Shown here: positions 44,871 through 56,276 of the stretch, in pieces | How positions within the stretch are numbered: position 1 is the stretch's first letter | Layout: every line of letters starts with the position of its first letter | Assembly: GCA_016617785.1 (NCBI GenBank) | Contig: JADILM010000009.1 | Location: 930,001-994,000, forward strand | DNA length: 64,000 nt | Source: Sporobolomyces roseus | Lineage: Eukaryota > Basidiomycota > Microbotryomycetes > Sporidiobolales > Sporidiobolaceae | Direction: 5' to 3' | The notes under the pieces: generated by a model | Seen by the model: the letters and a program-made list of their open reading frames with translations, nothing else | What the model was told of the DNA's origin: nothing | The model's database searches: none | Made by a program: the position numbers and the translations under genes

Positions 44871-47182
44871 ATGGGTCTCTCATCTATAGTTTCTAAAGCA
44901 TCAGCTGCAGTCGGAGGTTCCCCTTCACACGGTCACGGCTCAACAACAGCGGGAAATGGAGGAGCTAGTTCACAACAACTCGGCAGTTCTCCTTCTCAGG
45001 ATAAAGCACCAGAGGGAGCTTCAGCGGATGATACAGAGTGAGTTTACACTATCCGCTTCACTAGTGCTAATCGGCAGCTCGTCAGAGGCAGTAGAAGGGG
45101 AGGGCGATGGAATGACGGCGAGGTTTTGATCGAGATGAATCAAACTAACGATTGTCGATTTGCGTATGGATTAGGATCTTGGACGATGAACCAAAGAGTA
45201 GTAAGTGACCTATCTCATTGTACCGTGAAGTAGCGAGCTTGAAGGCTAGTCAGAGGGGTTCATCAACTTGCGTCACTTCCCTCTCCACCTTCCCCCCCTC
45301 TCCACAACCTCGGCAGTTCCCTTCTATCCCTCATTTCATATCGCCCTTGTGCTCAACCTGATCATGGGTTGGAGTGAACATTTGAGGTGGAAGCGAGTAG
45401 GAGGGAGCGCGCAATCTTTTGAACCAAATCCCGAGATTCCTTCGCAAAGCGTACTGACTCTCCCAACTCTCTCCAGTGCTCCTCGCTTTGATCGGTCAAC
45501 TCAGAGTAGGAATGGATCTATCAAAGATCACGCTTCCTGTGTGAGTATCTCATTTTCAATCGAATCTAGGCAGAAATGTTACTGATTCCTTTTGGTGAGC
45601 CATTCAGATTCGTTCTCGAACCTCGATCAATGTTGGAACGAGTAACAGATTTCCATAGTCATCCCGAACTCCTTCACGGGTGAGCCTCTTCTCCCCTTCA
45701 TCTCCATGAAAGAGAGCTAATTCTCAATTTTCCTTTCCCCTCGCTTCGTTCTTACTCCCAAATAGCGCTGCCTCCTTGCCTGTCGAAGAACGATTCATTC
45801 AAGTCCTGCGATATTATCTTGCAGGGTGGCACATCAAGCCTAAAGGGGTCAAAAAGCCGTTCGTCTCTCCTTCCTCCTCCTTCCTTTTCTGACCCTTCTC
45901 ACTCCCTCTCCCTCACAAACAGCTACAATCCCGTCCTAGGAGAATTTTTCCGATGTCGTTATGATTACCCCGATGGTTCAGTCGCCTACTACGTATCGGA
46001 ACAAGTTTCTCACCACCCTCCGATCTCCGCATGGTACTTCTCCTCGCCTGAGAACGGGTTGGATTTGTGTGGAGAGTTGAAACCAAAGAGTAAATTCTTG
46101 GGTAATTCGGCCGCTACGATCATGGAGGGTGAGAGTCATTTGAGGTTCTTGGATGGAGAGGCTACGAGGGATGGAGAGTATGATATCACTATGCCCAATA
46201 TGTACGTCTGCTTTCCTTTCTACTCTTGAGCTCGAGAGAGTGGGAGATATTGACTAAAGAGAGAGAGGGGATTGAATAGGTACGCGAGAGGTATTTTGTT
46301 TGGAAAGATGGTGTTGGAATTGGGAGATTCTAGTATCGTTAGAAACAATCAAACTGGAATGTCTTGTGATGTAGAGTTCAAAACAAAGGTACGACCCGCA
46401 CTGCTCCCTTCACGACTCGCTCGTGAAAAATCGCTGATTGTGAAATTGGCGTGTGAGTGTAGGGTTTCTTCTCGGGAAGTTACAATTCTATTGCTGGTAA
46501 GATCAAGAGTCCTAAAGGTGAAGTGGGAGATATCTCGGGTCACTGGTCGGATGTGATGGAGATTCATCGAAAATCAGTACGCTCTCTCCCTCTTTCCCTC
46601 TCTTTCGGAATTGAGCTAATTCTCCCCAACTCTCATTCCGTAGACCAAAGGACGAGAAACCCTCTTCGATGCTCACAACGCCTCGGTAACCGAGAAATCC
46701 GTCTCCCCTGAATCCCAACAACAACCAAACGAATCCCGACGACTATGGTCGAAAGTTACCTCTGCGATCAAAGCGAACGATATTGACGCTGCTACGGAAG
46801 CGAAGACTGAAATTGAGGATGCTCAGAGAGAGTCGGCGAGGTTGAGGGATGAGAGAGGAGAGAAGTTCACGAGCAAGTATTTCAAGTTGAGTGAGAAAGG
46901 GGAATGGAGACCCAACTTCCAGTCAGTCTCACTCTCTCCTACCCTTTTCGTGAGAAGTCGAAATTGATGGGATGCGATTGCTCGACCGACAGATTACCTC
47001 AAGGAGACAAATCAGTTCAGAGAGAAGCAGTACGAAAATTCGTCTACGATTCAGATCCCGAACCTTCTTCCTCCACTTCCGCTTCCGCTTCCACCTCCGC
47101 TCCTTCTTCCGCCGCCACTTCCTCAGCCCTCCCACCATTAGCAACAACAACAGCGCCTCCTCCTACTACTTCAACTGTCTAA
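44871..47182 (+). CDS. Oxysterol-binding protein (Osh4/Kes1-like)
   Basis: A soluble lipid-transfer protein that exchanges sterols and phosphatidylinositol 4-phosphate between membranes. About ten exons give roughly 460 residues. The family signature EQVSHHPPISAWYF is present in the exon near 45.99-46.05 kb. Around it are FVLEPRSMLERVTDFHSHPE, KPYNPVLGEFFRCRYDYPDG, GILFGKMVLELG and HWSDVMEIH. The core ends with KYFKLSEKGEWRPNF and then LPQGDKSVQREAVRKFVYDSD. There is no pleckstrin or ankyrin region, so it matches the short Osh4 to Osh7 type. Both ends are low complexity: a Gly/Ser-rich N-terminus and a Ser/Ala/Thr/Pro-rich tail. The second exon is very short (EILDDEPKS). Which Osh subtype is orthologous cannot be decided by eye. 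Confidence 0.93.
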
Positions 47183-47749
47183 AGCTCTCCTCTCTCGCCC
47201 TTTCTTGTGTGTTTACCACCCTGCGCTCTCCTCTCTCTATCTTCTATCTGATCCTACACGTGATTTGAACCACTTTTTGTAACCCCCCTCCTGAAACCCA
47301 TCTTATTCTTCAGCCCAAAAGGAATCAACTTTTATCTCGCTCGAATTTTGTTTGTTTGTTTGTTTGTTTGTAGTACCCCTCCTCCTCTTCTCTTCTCTGA
47401 TCTATAGTTTGATCTCGAAACTTTCAATACAACCCCCCCAACCTGTTCTTACTATCAAACAGAACTCGCATTGTGTTAGTTCTCTCAGCGAGGCGAGCAA
47501 TGGGGGATCTTTTCTCTCGATTCTTCAGCATTCGGATTCAACTGGCGGATCAACTTGCGAGTACCGACAAGTTCTCCCGCTCGTCTCGAGAAGCTTCGCC
47601 TGTTGTGGTTGATGGTGAGGAGTACATTTTGCAAGCTAATGTCACACGAACTTTTTTCAGTACGAAAAGAGTTCAAACCGAGAGACAACCCGTCTTCTCT
47701 TCTTCTCTATATCACCCTAAACCCCATCCCGACAGTTACGATTTGCTGC
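47183..47749. other. Convergent 3' region with a TTTG microsatellite
   Basis: About 570 bases between the oxysterol-binding gene and RPB5. It contains the repeat at 47347-47370. Frames at 47352-47612 and 47473-47877 look non-coding. Confidence 0.5.
47347..47370. repeat. TTTG tetranucleotide repeat, six units
   Basis: Six perfect TTTG units in the 3' flank of the oxysterol-binding gene; a probable length polymorphism. Confidence 0.8.
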
Positions 47750-48808
47750 TCACAAGCATAGTCGGTATCTGTGAGAAGAATGTCAAGAACACGGTGAGTC
47801 TGCGAAGTCCTGTAAGCGAATCTCGAACAAGTCAACTCACGAAACGTAACGACCAGCCGTTTCCGAACTCCTCGTGATCTTGACGACCTGACCTCGCTTC
47901 AATCCATAATACCTCGCCACTGGATCCTGCAACTGAATCCTCGGTAACTGAGTATCTTTCAATCGGCTATTTTCACTCACAACCTTCATCAGCTTACCAC
48001 TCACACACCGCGGAGAGAGAGCGAGAAAGACATACTATCTCAGAAGAAGTTGTTTCTTTTCGTCTGGAGTCATGACTTCGTGTTTGGGTACCAAGATGTG
48101 GTGAGTAATGTTTACTAGTAATTCGGATTCTTGGAACGCTTCAATCGTGAATTGGGCTGACATCGCCGTGATAACCTATTACAGTGAAATTGGGTCAGTA
48201 TGAGGTAGGACAGAGACAACAGAGAGAGAGAGTGTGTACTTTGTTCGCTGAGGGAGTCATCGAAGTTTTGTAAATCAAGATACCTCTACTAATCTTTTGA
48301 GTTTCCAGAATTTCAATGAACCTGTGCGCCCCATCGATTTCGAACCACGTCAGATTCTGGACAGAGGAAGTGCGCAGGGATACGAGTTGAGAACGCACTT
48401 TCTCATGGTTTTGATTCCTACTGAAGCCTCTTCGGAATAAAACACGTAAATCTCTTGACCCGCCTCTTCTTTCGATGCTGCGAAATTGATCTTTGCTTTA
48501 CTATTTGACGAACAGGAGTTCGAGGAGGGGGAGTCAGTTATGATCTTCTCGCTAGTTTCGAGAGGAAGTTTTCGGCTCACTCTAATGCGTTGGTTCCATT
48601 CGCGTACTGTTGTTTGAATTCTTCTAGGTTCATCTTGATCTCCTCATCCGAGATCAAGTATTGCTAACAAACGACATGCTCTTTCATCAGTTTTTGGCGA
48701 ATGAAGAGAGATGAAAGAAAGGGGCCTCACACGATCCTTGACTAGCTCGTGAATAGTTCTGTTGACCCTAAAGAGCCTAGCACATTCTCGTTCCGTCTCG
48801 TCTGCCAT
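47750..48808 (-). CDS. RPB5: RNA polymerase subunit RPB5 (ABC27), shared by Pol I, II, III
   Basis: RPB5 is a core subunit common to the three nuclear RNA polymerases, part of the lower jaw that contacts downstream DNA. About seven small exons give roughly 210 residues, normal for the family. Seen in order: [76 protein letters not shown], and [20 protein letters not shown]. The highly conserved C-terminal assembly domain includes [20 protein letters not shown] and [15 protein letters not shown], with a last tiny exon YRLCL before the TGA at 47750-47752. The start lies at the first ATG matching the family N-terminus. The next gene on the plus strand starts 678 bases away, so the promoter is divergent but not compact. 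Confidence 0.93.
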
Positions 48809-49486
48809 CTTCTAGCTACTGTTTACTGATCTGATCAAAATTGGAAGTTGTAAAAAGTTCTTCAAGGGACGTTGAGTGTTGATCGCTGGCTGTAGATCGT
48901 GTAGGTGGGCTGAAAGCTGTTCTGTAGCTGTTCTGAGTAGCTGGAGTCAAGTTGTAAAAGTAGGAGGACAAGGTGAAAGTAAAAGAGCGAGTTCATCAAG
49001 TTTGGCTCTTACAGTTCACTCGCTATGCTCAGGTCTGCTTGTAGCGATTCAGATCCGCTACCAATGAGCTCCCGTACTCGCTCGGAGTGGCCAGAGGTTC
49101 TCCCATGCTTTTGTTGCTTCGTCGCTTCGCTTTTCTGTCTCTCTCTCTCTACAGCTCTGGCTACGTGAACGCTAACAGCCGTCGATACTACTGACACTTC
49201 TCGCAGGTACGCGAGGAACGTCGCTCGATGACTAACGTAATTCTACAATTGCTCTGATTTCGCTCGCCAACTCTTCCCCAATGCCCTCGGTAAATCACCC
49301 GTATTTGACCCACTCCGTTCGAACACGTCTAATCCCGGCGTCCACGCTGACGATTCTTCCAAGAGGAGCGGGAATAGGAGATCGGTCTTCGTCTAAACCC
49401 GCAACTCAATCCGACATTCTTCCTTGTTCGCTTCTTTCTCTTCCCTCCGTCGCCCCCTCAGTCAGTGTACTCCTCATTCGCCTGCC
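48809..49486. promoter_or_regulatory. Divergent promoter region, about 680 bases
   Basis: Between RPB5 and the hypothetical gene at 49487. An alternative upstream ATG for that gene exists at 49424 in the same frame. No motif could be assigned. Confidence 0.4.
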
Positions 49487-50864
49487 ATGCCAAGTCAAGA
49501 TACGCCAGGTACAGATGCAGATGTACGCCAGAGGGTCCGCCGTTTCTACGGGCATTGGGCATCACAGCTCTTCGACCCCGAAGGCAATCATGCTTTGGTT
49601 AGCGACGATGTCGATGTTGAGCCTTATGATCTATCCGATCAAAGAGATCATCGTACGTCGCGCAGTCTCGAACTCTGACGAAATGATACCGCTGACGATC
49701 AGGTTTTGAAGCACCCCAGATCACGAGCAGGTGTTCATTGCATCCGGTATTGTCGCCCGTGTTCTCTACTTCGAATCAAACCTCTCGACTCTCCAGCACG
49801 CGGCATCTGGAGAATACAGAATGTACACTCTCCATGTTCCTCCCGCGGCCCGCGCCCGTTGTAAAGCCGTCAGCAACCAAGGTCGGGCCCAGCGAGACAG
49901 CCGTAATACAAAGTGGATTGAAGCGGAGCGGGATCAGGCAAAACCGGTCTGGATCGACTCTTCAACGTCAGACGGAGTAGGAACGGAGCTATCGACTGTC
50001 CTTGCCCTTCCTCGATGCATCAGCATTCGTCCCTCGCTGGTCTCAACTGCCGGAACTCTTTCTGAATCTGAGCGCTGGTTGAACAACTACAATGCCGCCC
50101 TCAACCTTCACCTCGCGACAGGTACGATAAGATCTTCGATACTGTGTTCTGTCTCACTGAGCACATTCTTTTCCTCTGTTCAATCAGACTCACACGGAAC
50201 AAAGGAACTTTGGTATCAGCTAAAGGGTACACCTGATCTACCAGAGGAGAGGCCTCAAGGTTCTCCAAATTCGCCTCACTTTTCGGCCATCAGACTCCAA
50301 CTTGTCCAGGAGGCCAGTGCCCCTCGTTCGGTTATCATCGTTTTCTGTATCACTCCGAACGGTGACGGTACTTTCAGACCCTGGAAGAAAGGAGTAAGCA
50401 ACCTCATCTCTATATCCGATGAGTCGGACGAGCTATTCATCTTTGTTATTCGCGTAGGATCCCGTACCCCGGCTTCCGAATTTCACAGAACGACATCGCT
50501 CGAATCCTCCTGTTCTTGAACCACCTTTTACCCCTCTTCCTGTTGAAAAGGGAGTCAGCGTAAGTCCCACTCCTCTCTATCTGACGAGAACAGCTGGCCA
50601 ATCATTACAATCTCTCTGTAGGACCCTCATGCCTATGTTAGGAGTGTCAACGCGCGAGTTCACCACGAATGGGCGCCTCGTGAGGCAAGCTCTTCCTTTT
50701 TCTCATCACTCGTTCTCACATAGCAGCACTCATAAGGCAACGTAGCAACAGCATCAAGCCAATTCCCTCAGTCACCGACAGAAAGCGATCTATCAACAGG
50801 AGTTCGCAAAGGGTGGTCGTCGATTCGCAAACATCTGAACTTCCAAGCTCTTCTCCGCAGATAG
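49487..50864 (+). CDS. Hypothetical protein, multi-exon
   Basis: The start MPSQDTPGTDADVRQRVRRF is followed by YGHWASQLFDPEGNHALVSD. The main exon then reads VFIASGIVARVLYFESNL and GEYRMYTLHVPPAARARC. Later exons contain LWYQLKGTPDLPEERPQG, IRLQLVQEASAPRSVIIVFC and DPHAYVRSVNARVHHEWAP. Exon joins place donors near 49649, 50120, 50394, 50560 and 50690. The last intron can be spliced in two ways: a GTGAGG donor with the AACAG acceptor gives a tail ending LNFQALLRR (stop 50862-50864), and a GCAAGC donor with ACGTAG gives a tail ending GGRRFANI (stop 50836-50838). The protein has about 390 residues. No family is recognised and no membrane segment is clear. It is a soluble protein of unknown function, supported by consistent frames across several introns. 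Confidence 0.6.
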
Positions 50865-51571
50865 CCTCATAGCTCCCTCGACTTCTCTCTTTTGTTTACT
50901 TTGTGTTCGTCCCTCCGTCCGTAGACCCCAGCGTCCCTCGACTTTCTCTAATGCCTATTCTACGTTCGCTCGTCGTTTCGATCTTTCCACCTTGCGACCG
51001 TAATCATCTTGATACTGAACCGTCTCTTCGCCTCGGGCAAAAGTAAGCTTCGAGTGCTCGACGCACGGCTTCACAGGGACTGGTGTGACGAAGCGCTCGT
51101 CCAGAGTTCAGCAAGAGATGGCGAGAATGTTCTTCGTCGAGCTTCACTCACCCACGAATGCGGTCTAACATCTGATACATCTCGTCGTCAACTGGCAACG
51201 ATTGCGACCCCTCAGAAGCTGTATCATCGTCGAGACTGCCCGTCGCAAGAATCGTCGCAAAGTCGTCGTCGGTTTTCGAAGTTTCGACTCGGGTTTTTCG
51301 ACTCTACCAGATTCTTCATGAGCGAGATTCAACGGCATCTATCATACGCCCACAATGGAGCGAAAACTTGACGAAAATGCGAGTTTCAAAAGGATCAACG
51401 ATTTCCGCGAATTGATTCTTGAGTCAAAGTGGAAACGAGCCGAGGGACAACTTCCATCACTTTTCTCTCTCCACTATTCGCCGGTTCTCGATATAGGTCC
51501 ATTCTACACTCCTTCAAGTACCACCACCGACCTTCACGACCTACAGCAGCTCGAAGAGAGAAAGTCTATCG
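50865..51571. other. Promoter and leader of the aspartokinase gene
   Basis: About 700 bases. A frame of 80 codons begins at 51355 and overlaps the aspartokinase ATG in another frame, so if the transcript starts upstream of it this would be an overlapping upstream open reading frame. The frame at 51009-51371 has no motif. Confidence 0.45.
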
Positions 51572-53764
51572 ATGTCGACATCGAGTTCATCAAATAGTTC
51601 CGATTCTTCCCCTTCTACACCAGTACCGCTCAAGGGGAACCCAGCGAATGGTAAATGGATCATTCAGAAATATGGTGGTACCAGTGTCGGAAAGTTCTTG
51701 AGTACTATCGCGGATGAAATCGTACCGTAAATCTCAAACCTCTCTCTTTCTTTGACTCTCTCTGTCTCGTACGAGTAAAGCTAAACTACACTCTCAATAC
51801 AGTAAATACATCAACGACAACTACCGAGTAGCTCTAGTATGTTCAGCAAGATCAGGTTCGACGAAAGCGACTGGAACAACCAATTTGTTACTTCGAGCAG
51901 CTGCTGAAGCCCTTAGACCAAAAGGATCCGATATGACTTCATCATTCACATCATTCCGTGGTTCACCTCTATCCCAGACCCCTGCTCCCGGTACTCCCAT
52001 CACTTCATCTTCTTCAAGACCGAATCTCGCGAGCAGTATCAGCAGTTTGAAGTTGATGGATCGATTGTCAGAGAAGGAGAGGAACCCATTCGATGATACA
52101 GTGGATCAGATCAAGAAGGATCATTTGGAAGCGGCGAGGAAAGTGATCAAAGGAAGTCAAGTGTTGAGAGAAGTCGAGGAGGAATTGGAATATGATTGTG
52201 AAAGGTTGAGGGGTTTCTTGAATGCTACTCAGGTATGTTCTTACAACTCTCTCTCAAGCTATGGGTGCGGAGATGCTGACCTCTTTTCGATCGGCGATTC
52301 AGATCATCGAGGAAATCTCGACAAGATCAAAAGATATCATCATGGGAGTGGGAGAGCGACTTAGCTGCAGGATCGTAGCTGCTGTCTTACGAGATCGCGT
52401 AAGTTCTGTCCCTCGAAATCGTCTTGCGCGGCAGAATTGTCGAGATTAACAGCTTTTTTCGCTCGTTTCGCAGGGTATCGATTCTGAATTGGTTTCCCTC
52501 GAATCCATCATCGATTGGGAGGTCATCTCGGCAGACGACTCAAAGGTTGGAGATGGTGCTCCTCAACTCGGTCAAGAATTCTATTCGAAATTGAGTCAAC
52601 GATTGGGAGAACGACTAGCAGAATGCGGCGATCGAGTGCCTGTCGTTACTGGTACGTGGCGTACTTTGCCTTGAGCTCAGTGAGCGGTAGAGCTGACCAT
52701 ATGGAGCGCTATCAGGTTTCTTCGGAGTCGTTCCGGGTTCACTTCTCGCTCAAGTCGGTCGAGGTTACTCGGATCTCTGTGCCGCTCTCTGTGCAGTCGG
52801 CACTCACGCATCCGAGCTTCAAGTGTGGAAAGAAGTTGACGGAATCTTCACTGCCGATCCTCGCAAAGTTCCCACAGCTCGACTCCTTCCAACGATCACC
52901 CCTGAAGAAGCTGCCGAACTGACCTACTACGGTTCCGAAGTCATTCACCCTTTCACAATGGAACAAGTCATCCGAAACTCGATCCCTATCCGAATCAAGA
53001 ACGTCGAGAACCCGAAAGGAGAGGGAACTATCATCTTCCCTGATTCAGTCGGTGCTGCCTCAAGACCTCCTTCTCCTCCTCGAAATGCAAGAGTCGCTAC
53101 TGCTCCTTCTATGGCACCTTCCCTTCCTCTCGACGTCGCCGTTCCTGAACACCACCTCGGACCTACAGCGATTACCATCAAAGATACAGTTCTCGTGCTC
53201 TCGATCCGGTCAAACCGCAAGACCATCTCTCACGGCTTCTTCGCGAGGATCTTCGGTACATTAGATAAGCATGGAATCGTTGTCGACTTGATCAGTACGA
53301 GTGAGGTTCACGTTTCGATGGCGATTTATGGAGAAGTGAGAAAGGGTGTGTTGGATCGAGTCATGAAGGACTTGAAGGTAGTTGGAGAGGTCAGTATCTC
53401 GAAGAACATGGCTATCTTGTCGCTTGTAGGAAAGCACATGAAGAATATGGTCGGTACCGCTGGAAAAATGTTCAGGTAAGCCTCTTTTTCTCCTCTCTCG
53501 CGCTTTCACTATAGCTCGAGCTGGTCGTTGACCATTGAAATTGTCTACAGTACGCTAGCCGAAGGCAACATCAACATTGAAATGATCTCGCAAGGTGCAA
53601 GCGAAATCAAGTGAGTCTCGATCATTCTCTCAACCAAATCTTTTGCTTACCGAACTCTCCCCTCCAGCATCTCTTGCGTAATCGAAGAAAAAGACGCTGT
53701 CAAAGCGCTCAACCTAGTCCATCTAAAGCTACTCCATCAAGCACCTCGACCCAACTTCTCTTAA
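51572..53764 (+). CDS. HOM3: Aspartokinase (threonine/methionine pathway)
   Basis: Phosphorylates L-aspartate to aspartyl-4-phosphate, the first step toward homoserine, threonine and methionine. About eight exons give roughly 590 residues. The substrate loop WIIQKYGGTSVGKF is near residue 30, with a following strand VALVCSARSGSTKATGTTNL. Later come GVGERLSCRIVAAVL, GFFGVVPGSLLAQVGRGYSD, EVDGIFTADPRKVPTARLLP and LTYYGSEVIHPFTMEQVI, all kinase-domain segments. Two ACT regulatory domains follow: TVLVLSIRSNRKTISHGFFA with VDLISTSEVHVSMAIYG, and ISKNMAILSLVGKHMKNMVG with INIEMISQGASEI. These normally mediate threonine feedback. Two low-complexity insertions are visible, one of about 60 residues after the first exons (SPLSQTPAPGTPITSS) and one before the ACT pair (RPPSPPRNARVATAPS). 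The protein ends PRPNFS. Confidence 0.94.
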
Positions 53765-54372
53765 TCGCTCTCTTGCTTTCTCTCCTCTCTATCGCATATG
53801 TCGTTTCCTCTCCCCTTGTCGTTCAACACGCTCTCTCTATCTCCCTATCGCATATATACCTCTTCCAACATAGAGTTTCGTGTCAAAAGTATATTGTAAT
53901 CGACCGCATCACATACGACTTGCGCCTCGGCAGTTTTCAATGATACCGGAACTGATTCCTTTACTGGGGGAGAGAGTAATGGGGAGCTATCAGCATTCGA
54001 GCTCGAAGCGTCTCGAAGTGGAGAGAAATTGTTCCTCAATTTGTTCTTTCGCTCTCAGCCTTACGACCCAGCCGCTGAGGTATCTCACGCACAGTACGAA
54101 ATATCAGGCCGATACTCCAAGCTTCGATAAGCTGTGAGAACAAGCGTCCTCGAGGTCAGCAGGCAACAGATCAAGTTCTTGCTCATCTCTCGTTCGACCT
54201 ACCGTTCGTTGACTCCCTCTACAAGTTCCCTGCTGATGCTTGGAGTACTCATCAGATATCTTTACACGTCTGCAGAGCTCCTCTACCTCCAGCGCTGTCT
54301 ACTCGCGTCTACCCAACCTCGTTCTCCCCAATCCCTTGATCCTGCTCCTCCTCCGCTCTCAAGCTCTCAAAT
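53765..54372. other. Intergenic, about 600 bases
   Basis: Holds the aspartokinase 3' end and the promoter of the next F-box-like gene. Frames at 53880-54137 and 54134-54511 are not supported. No repeat or RNA gene is seen. Confidence 0.5.
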
Positions 54373-55965
54373 ATGCCAGTACTACCTCCCGAACTATGGA
54401 GTAATATCGCAGGAACATTTCACTCGAGCGAGAGCTCTTCCCTCTACTCGCTCGCCCTCGTTTCCTCTGCTCAACGCGGAATCGCTCAAGCCCAACTCTA
54501 CCACACCGTGATGATCAATGATCGACGAGCACAAGCCTGGATGAACATCGTCAATTTGCTTCGAGGAGGAGCACCTGCAGAACCTCGACCGATGGAACAG
54601 AATCCCGATTGGGAGGAACAGGATTCTCAGCCTTACAATGATCCCTACGACCGATGGTCAATGGGTGCTGCTCCTCAATGGAGTTCGAACGATATCCTCG
54701 ACGACCGCGCGTACAAAATAATGCAGACGCTCGACGAGTTCCCTCATCTTGGAAGATACGTCAAAAACTTCAACTTTGCAGGCGATCCGAATGGGGAAGC
54801 TTCTCAAGGAGCTATGGCCAAGCTACTCAAACACGCCAGCAACGTTGGTGAGCAGCCTAGTCTCGAACTTACTCTTTTTCCAGTCGAGCTGATTCCCTTC
54901 TCTCGCATAGACGAGATCACGATCATGGAAGCTGCCTCGAATTCGCGAACATACGGGTCCCGAGTGACGAAAGCGATAGCAGCCAATCCCAACTCTCTCA
55001 AAACCCTTCACATCTTCTCCTACAAGCCAGGTTCCTTCGAAGTTTTCATCCGATTCGATCTCCACAAGCTCACTTCACTCGAAACCCTCTCGCTCTCTCC
55101 GACAACTTACACTCTCAAGAAGATCCATTCCGATCAATTGAAACCCGTCACTGCCAAACTCGTGCACCTTCAGATCGACGCACCATTCCAATCTTTCCTT
55201 CTGCCCTACACCACTTCATCCTCCCACGATTCACTCGAACGACTAGCGATCCAATGTGACGACGAAGTACTCGACCTCTCTCCATTCACACACCTCACCC
55301 ATCTCACGATCGAATACCTCCAATTCTCCGACCTCAAGAAAACTCTCTCCACCCTCTTGTCAACCTCACTTCGATCTTTCAAGCTCAAGAAGATGCTCAC
55401 TACTGGATGGGGAGATCCTCGAGAGTGCAAGCACGAAATCGAGCAAGACTTGTTCGATCTCCTCCCGAACTCACTCGTTCACTTGGATCTCGATTACGGG
55501 TTGTCGAAGGATGGGGAAGGGACTTATTTGGGGGTGAAGGCGGCGTTGGAAGGTGGGAGATGGCCTGGGTTGAAGATGCTCGAGATGAGGTTGAAGGAAG
55601 AGGGCGAAGAGGAAGAGGAGGCAGAGATGTCACGGTCGGGTTCGGAAATGGATGAGGATGAGGAAGACTGGGGTAGTGTAGATGGATCAGACGAAGAAGA
55701 GGGAGAAGACGAAGGAGAAGAAGGAGCAGGAGAGGAGGAGGACGGCAAGGAGGAGGTGGTTGCTCAGGGCGAGAGATCGGAACGGGAGACAACAGCGGAA
55801 CGAGACGTTCGACTGCTCAATGGACCCGACCTCTTTAGGGATGCACAAGTTCAAGTCATCAGGGAACCGCTGTCCGACGAAGAGCGGCTGTGGGAATGGG
55901 AGGAAGAACTGACGACTCAGTGCAGGAGACGACGTGTCAAGCTTATTTGGAAGCAGTCGAATTGA
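54373..55965 (+). CDS. Large F-box-like protein, paralogue of the gene at 33976-35712
   Basis: A single exon of 530 residues. The F-box-like start MPVLPPELWSNIAGTF is followed by LALVSSAQRGIAQAQLYHTV. An LRR-like body follows, with LKTLHIFSYKPGS, LTSLETLSLSP and LERLAIQCDDEVL. Next comes HLDLDYGLSKDGEGTYLGVK, which matches EYPLSRDGFGTYFGLK in the other gene. Then there is an acidic Glu/Asp/Gly tract of about 70 residues and a tail ending RRRVKLIWKQSN. Shared anchors with 33976-35712 also include NDILDDRAYKIMQTLDE against WDIMDDMTYRMMKTIEK, and YVKNFNFAG against LVKKIYFTG. Both genes are single-exon, unlike most of their neighbours. A ubiquitin-ligase adaptor role is inferred only from the F-box-like segment. 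Confidence 0.82.
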   Translation: MPVLPPELWSNIAGTFHSSESSSLYSLALVSSAQRGIAQAQLYHTVMINDRRAQAWMNIVNLLRGGAPAEPRPMEQNPDWEEQDSQPYNDPYDRWSMGAAPQWSSNDILDDRAYKIMQTLDEFPHLGRYVKNFNFAGDPNGEASQGAMAKLLKHASNVGEQPSLELTLFPVELIPFSRIDEITIMEAASNSRTYGSRVTKAIAANPNSLKTLHIFSYKPGSFEVFIRFDLHKLTSLETLSLSPTTYTLKKIHSDQLKPVTAKLVHLQIDAPFQSFLLPYTTSSSHDSLERLAIQCDDEVLDLSPFTHLTHLTIEYLQFSDLKKTLSTLLSTSLRSFKLKKMLTTGWGDPRECKHEIEQDLFDLLPNSLVHLDLDYGLSKDGEGTYLGVKAALEGGRWPGLKMLEMRLKEEGEEEEEAEMSRSGSEMDEDEEDWGSVDGSDEEEGEDEGEEGAGEEEDGKEEVVAQGERSERETTAERDVRLLNGPDLFRDAQVQVIREPLSDEERLWEWEEELTTQCRRRRVKLIWKQSN

Positions 55966-56276
55966 TTGGGATGATCGAAGGAGCTGGAGTGACATATCTG
56001 TCAACTTGTATCAGCTTTCCTCGCACTCTCTTCTCGCAGCGGAGAGCTGTGGAACGAGAGAGACATCATCGAGCACTGATTGAGATTGGTTTGCAAGGGA
56101 GAAAGAGTGCTATGAACATAAAAAGGGGTAAAGCGAGCTATAGCTGATATAGGCGAGAGTGAGCGAAGCAGCGACTATGAACGACGAATAAGGGAGAAAT
56201 GCGAGCGATAAGGGAGAATGTCGGAAAGCGGGTAAAGATTAGACTCATAGGAGAACGAAGGGTATTGAGGGCAAAG
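55966..56276. other. Convergent 3' region
   Basis: A 311-base gap between converging genes, rich in AGGGAGAA-like purine repeats near 56186-56217. No gene is supported. Confidence 0.45.

Noticed and set aside
49738..49980. Alternative frame for the second exon of the unknown gene at 49487
   Set aside because: It stops after 80 codons, while the frame reached through the later acceptor (CCCAG) stays open and joins the next exons in phase.
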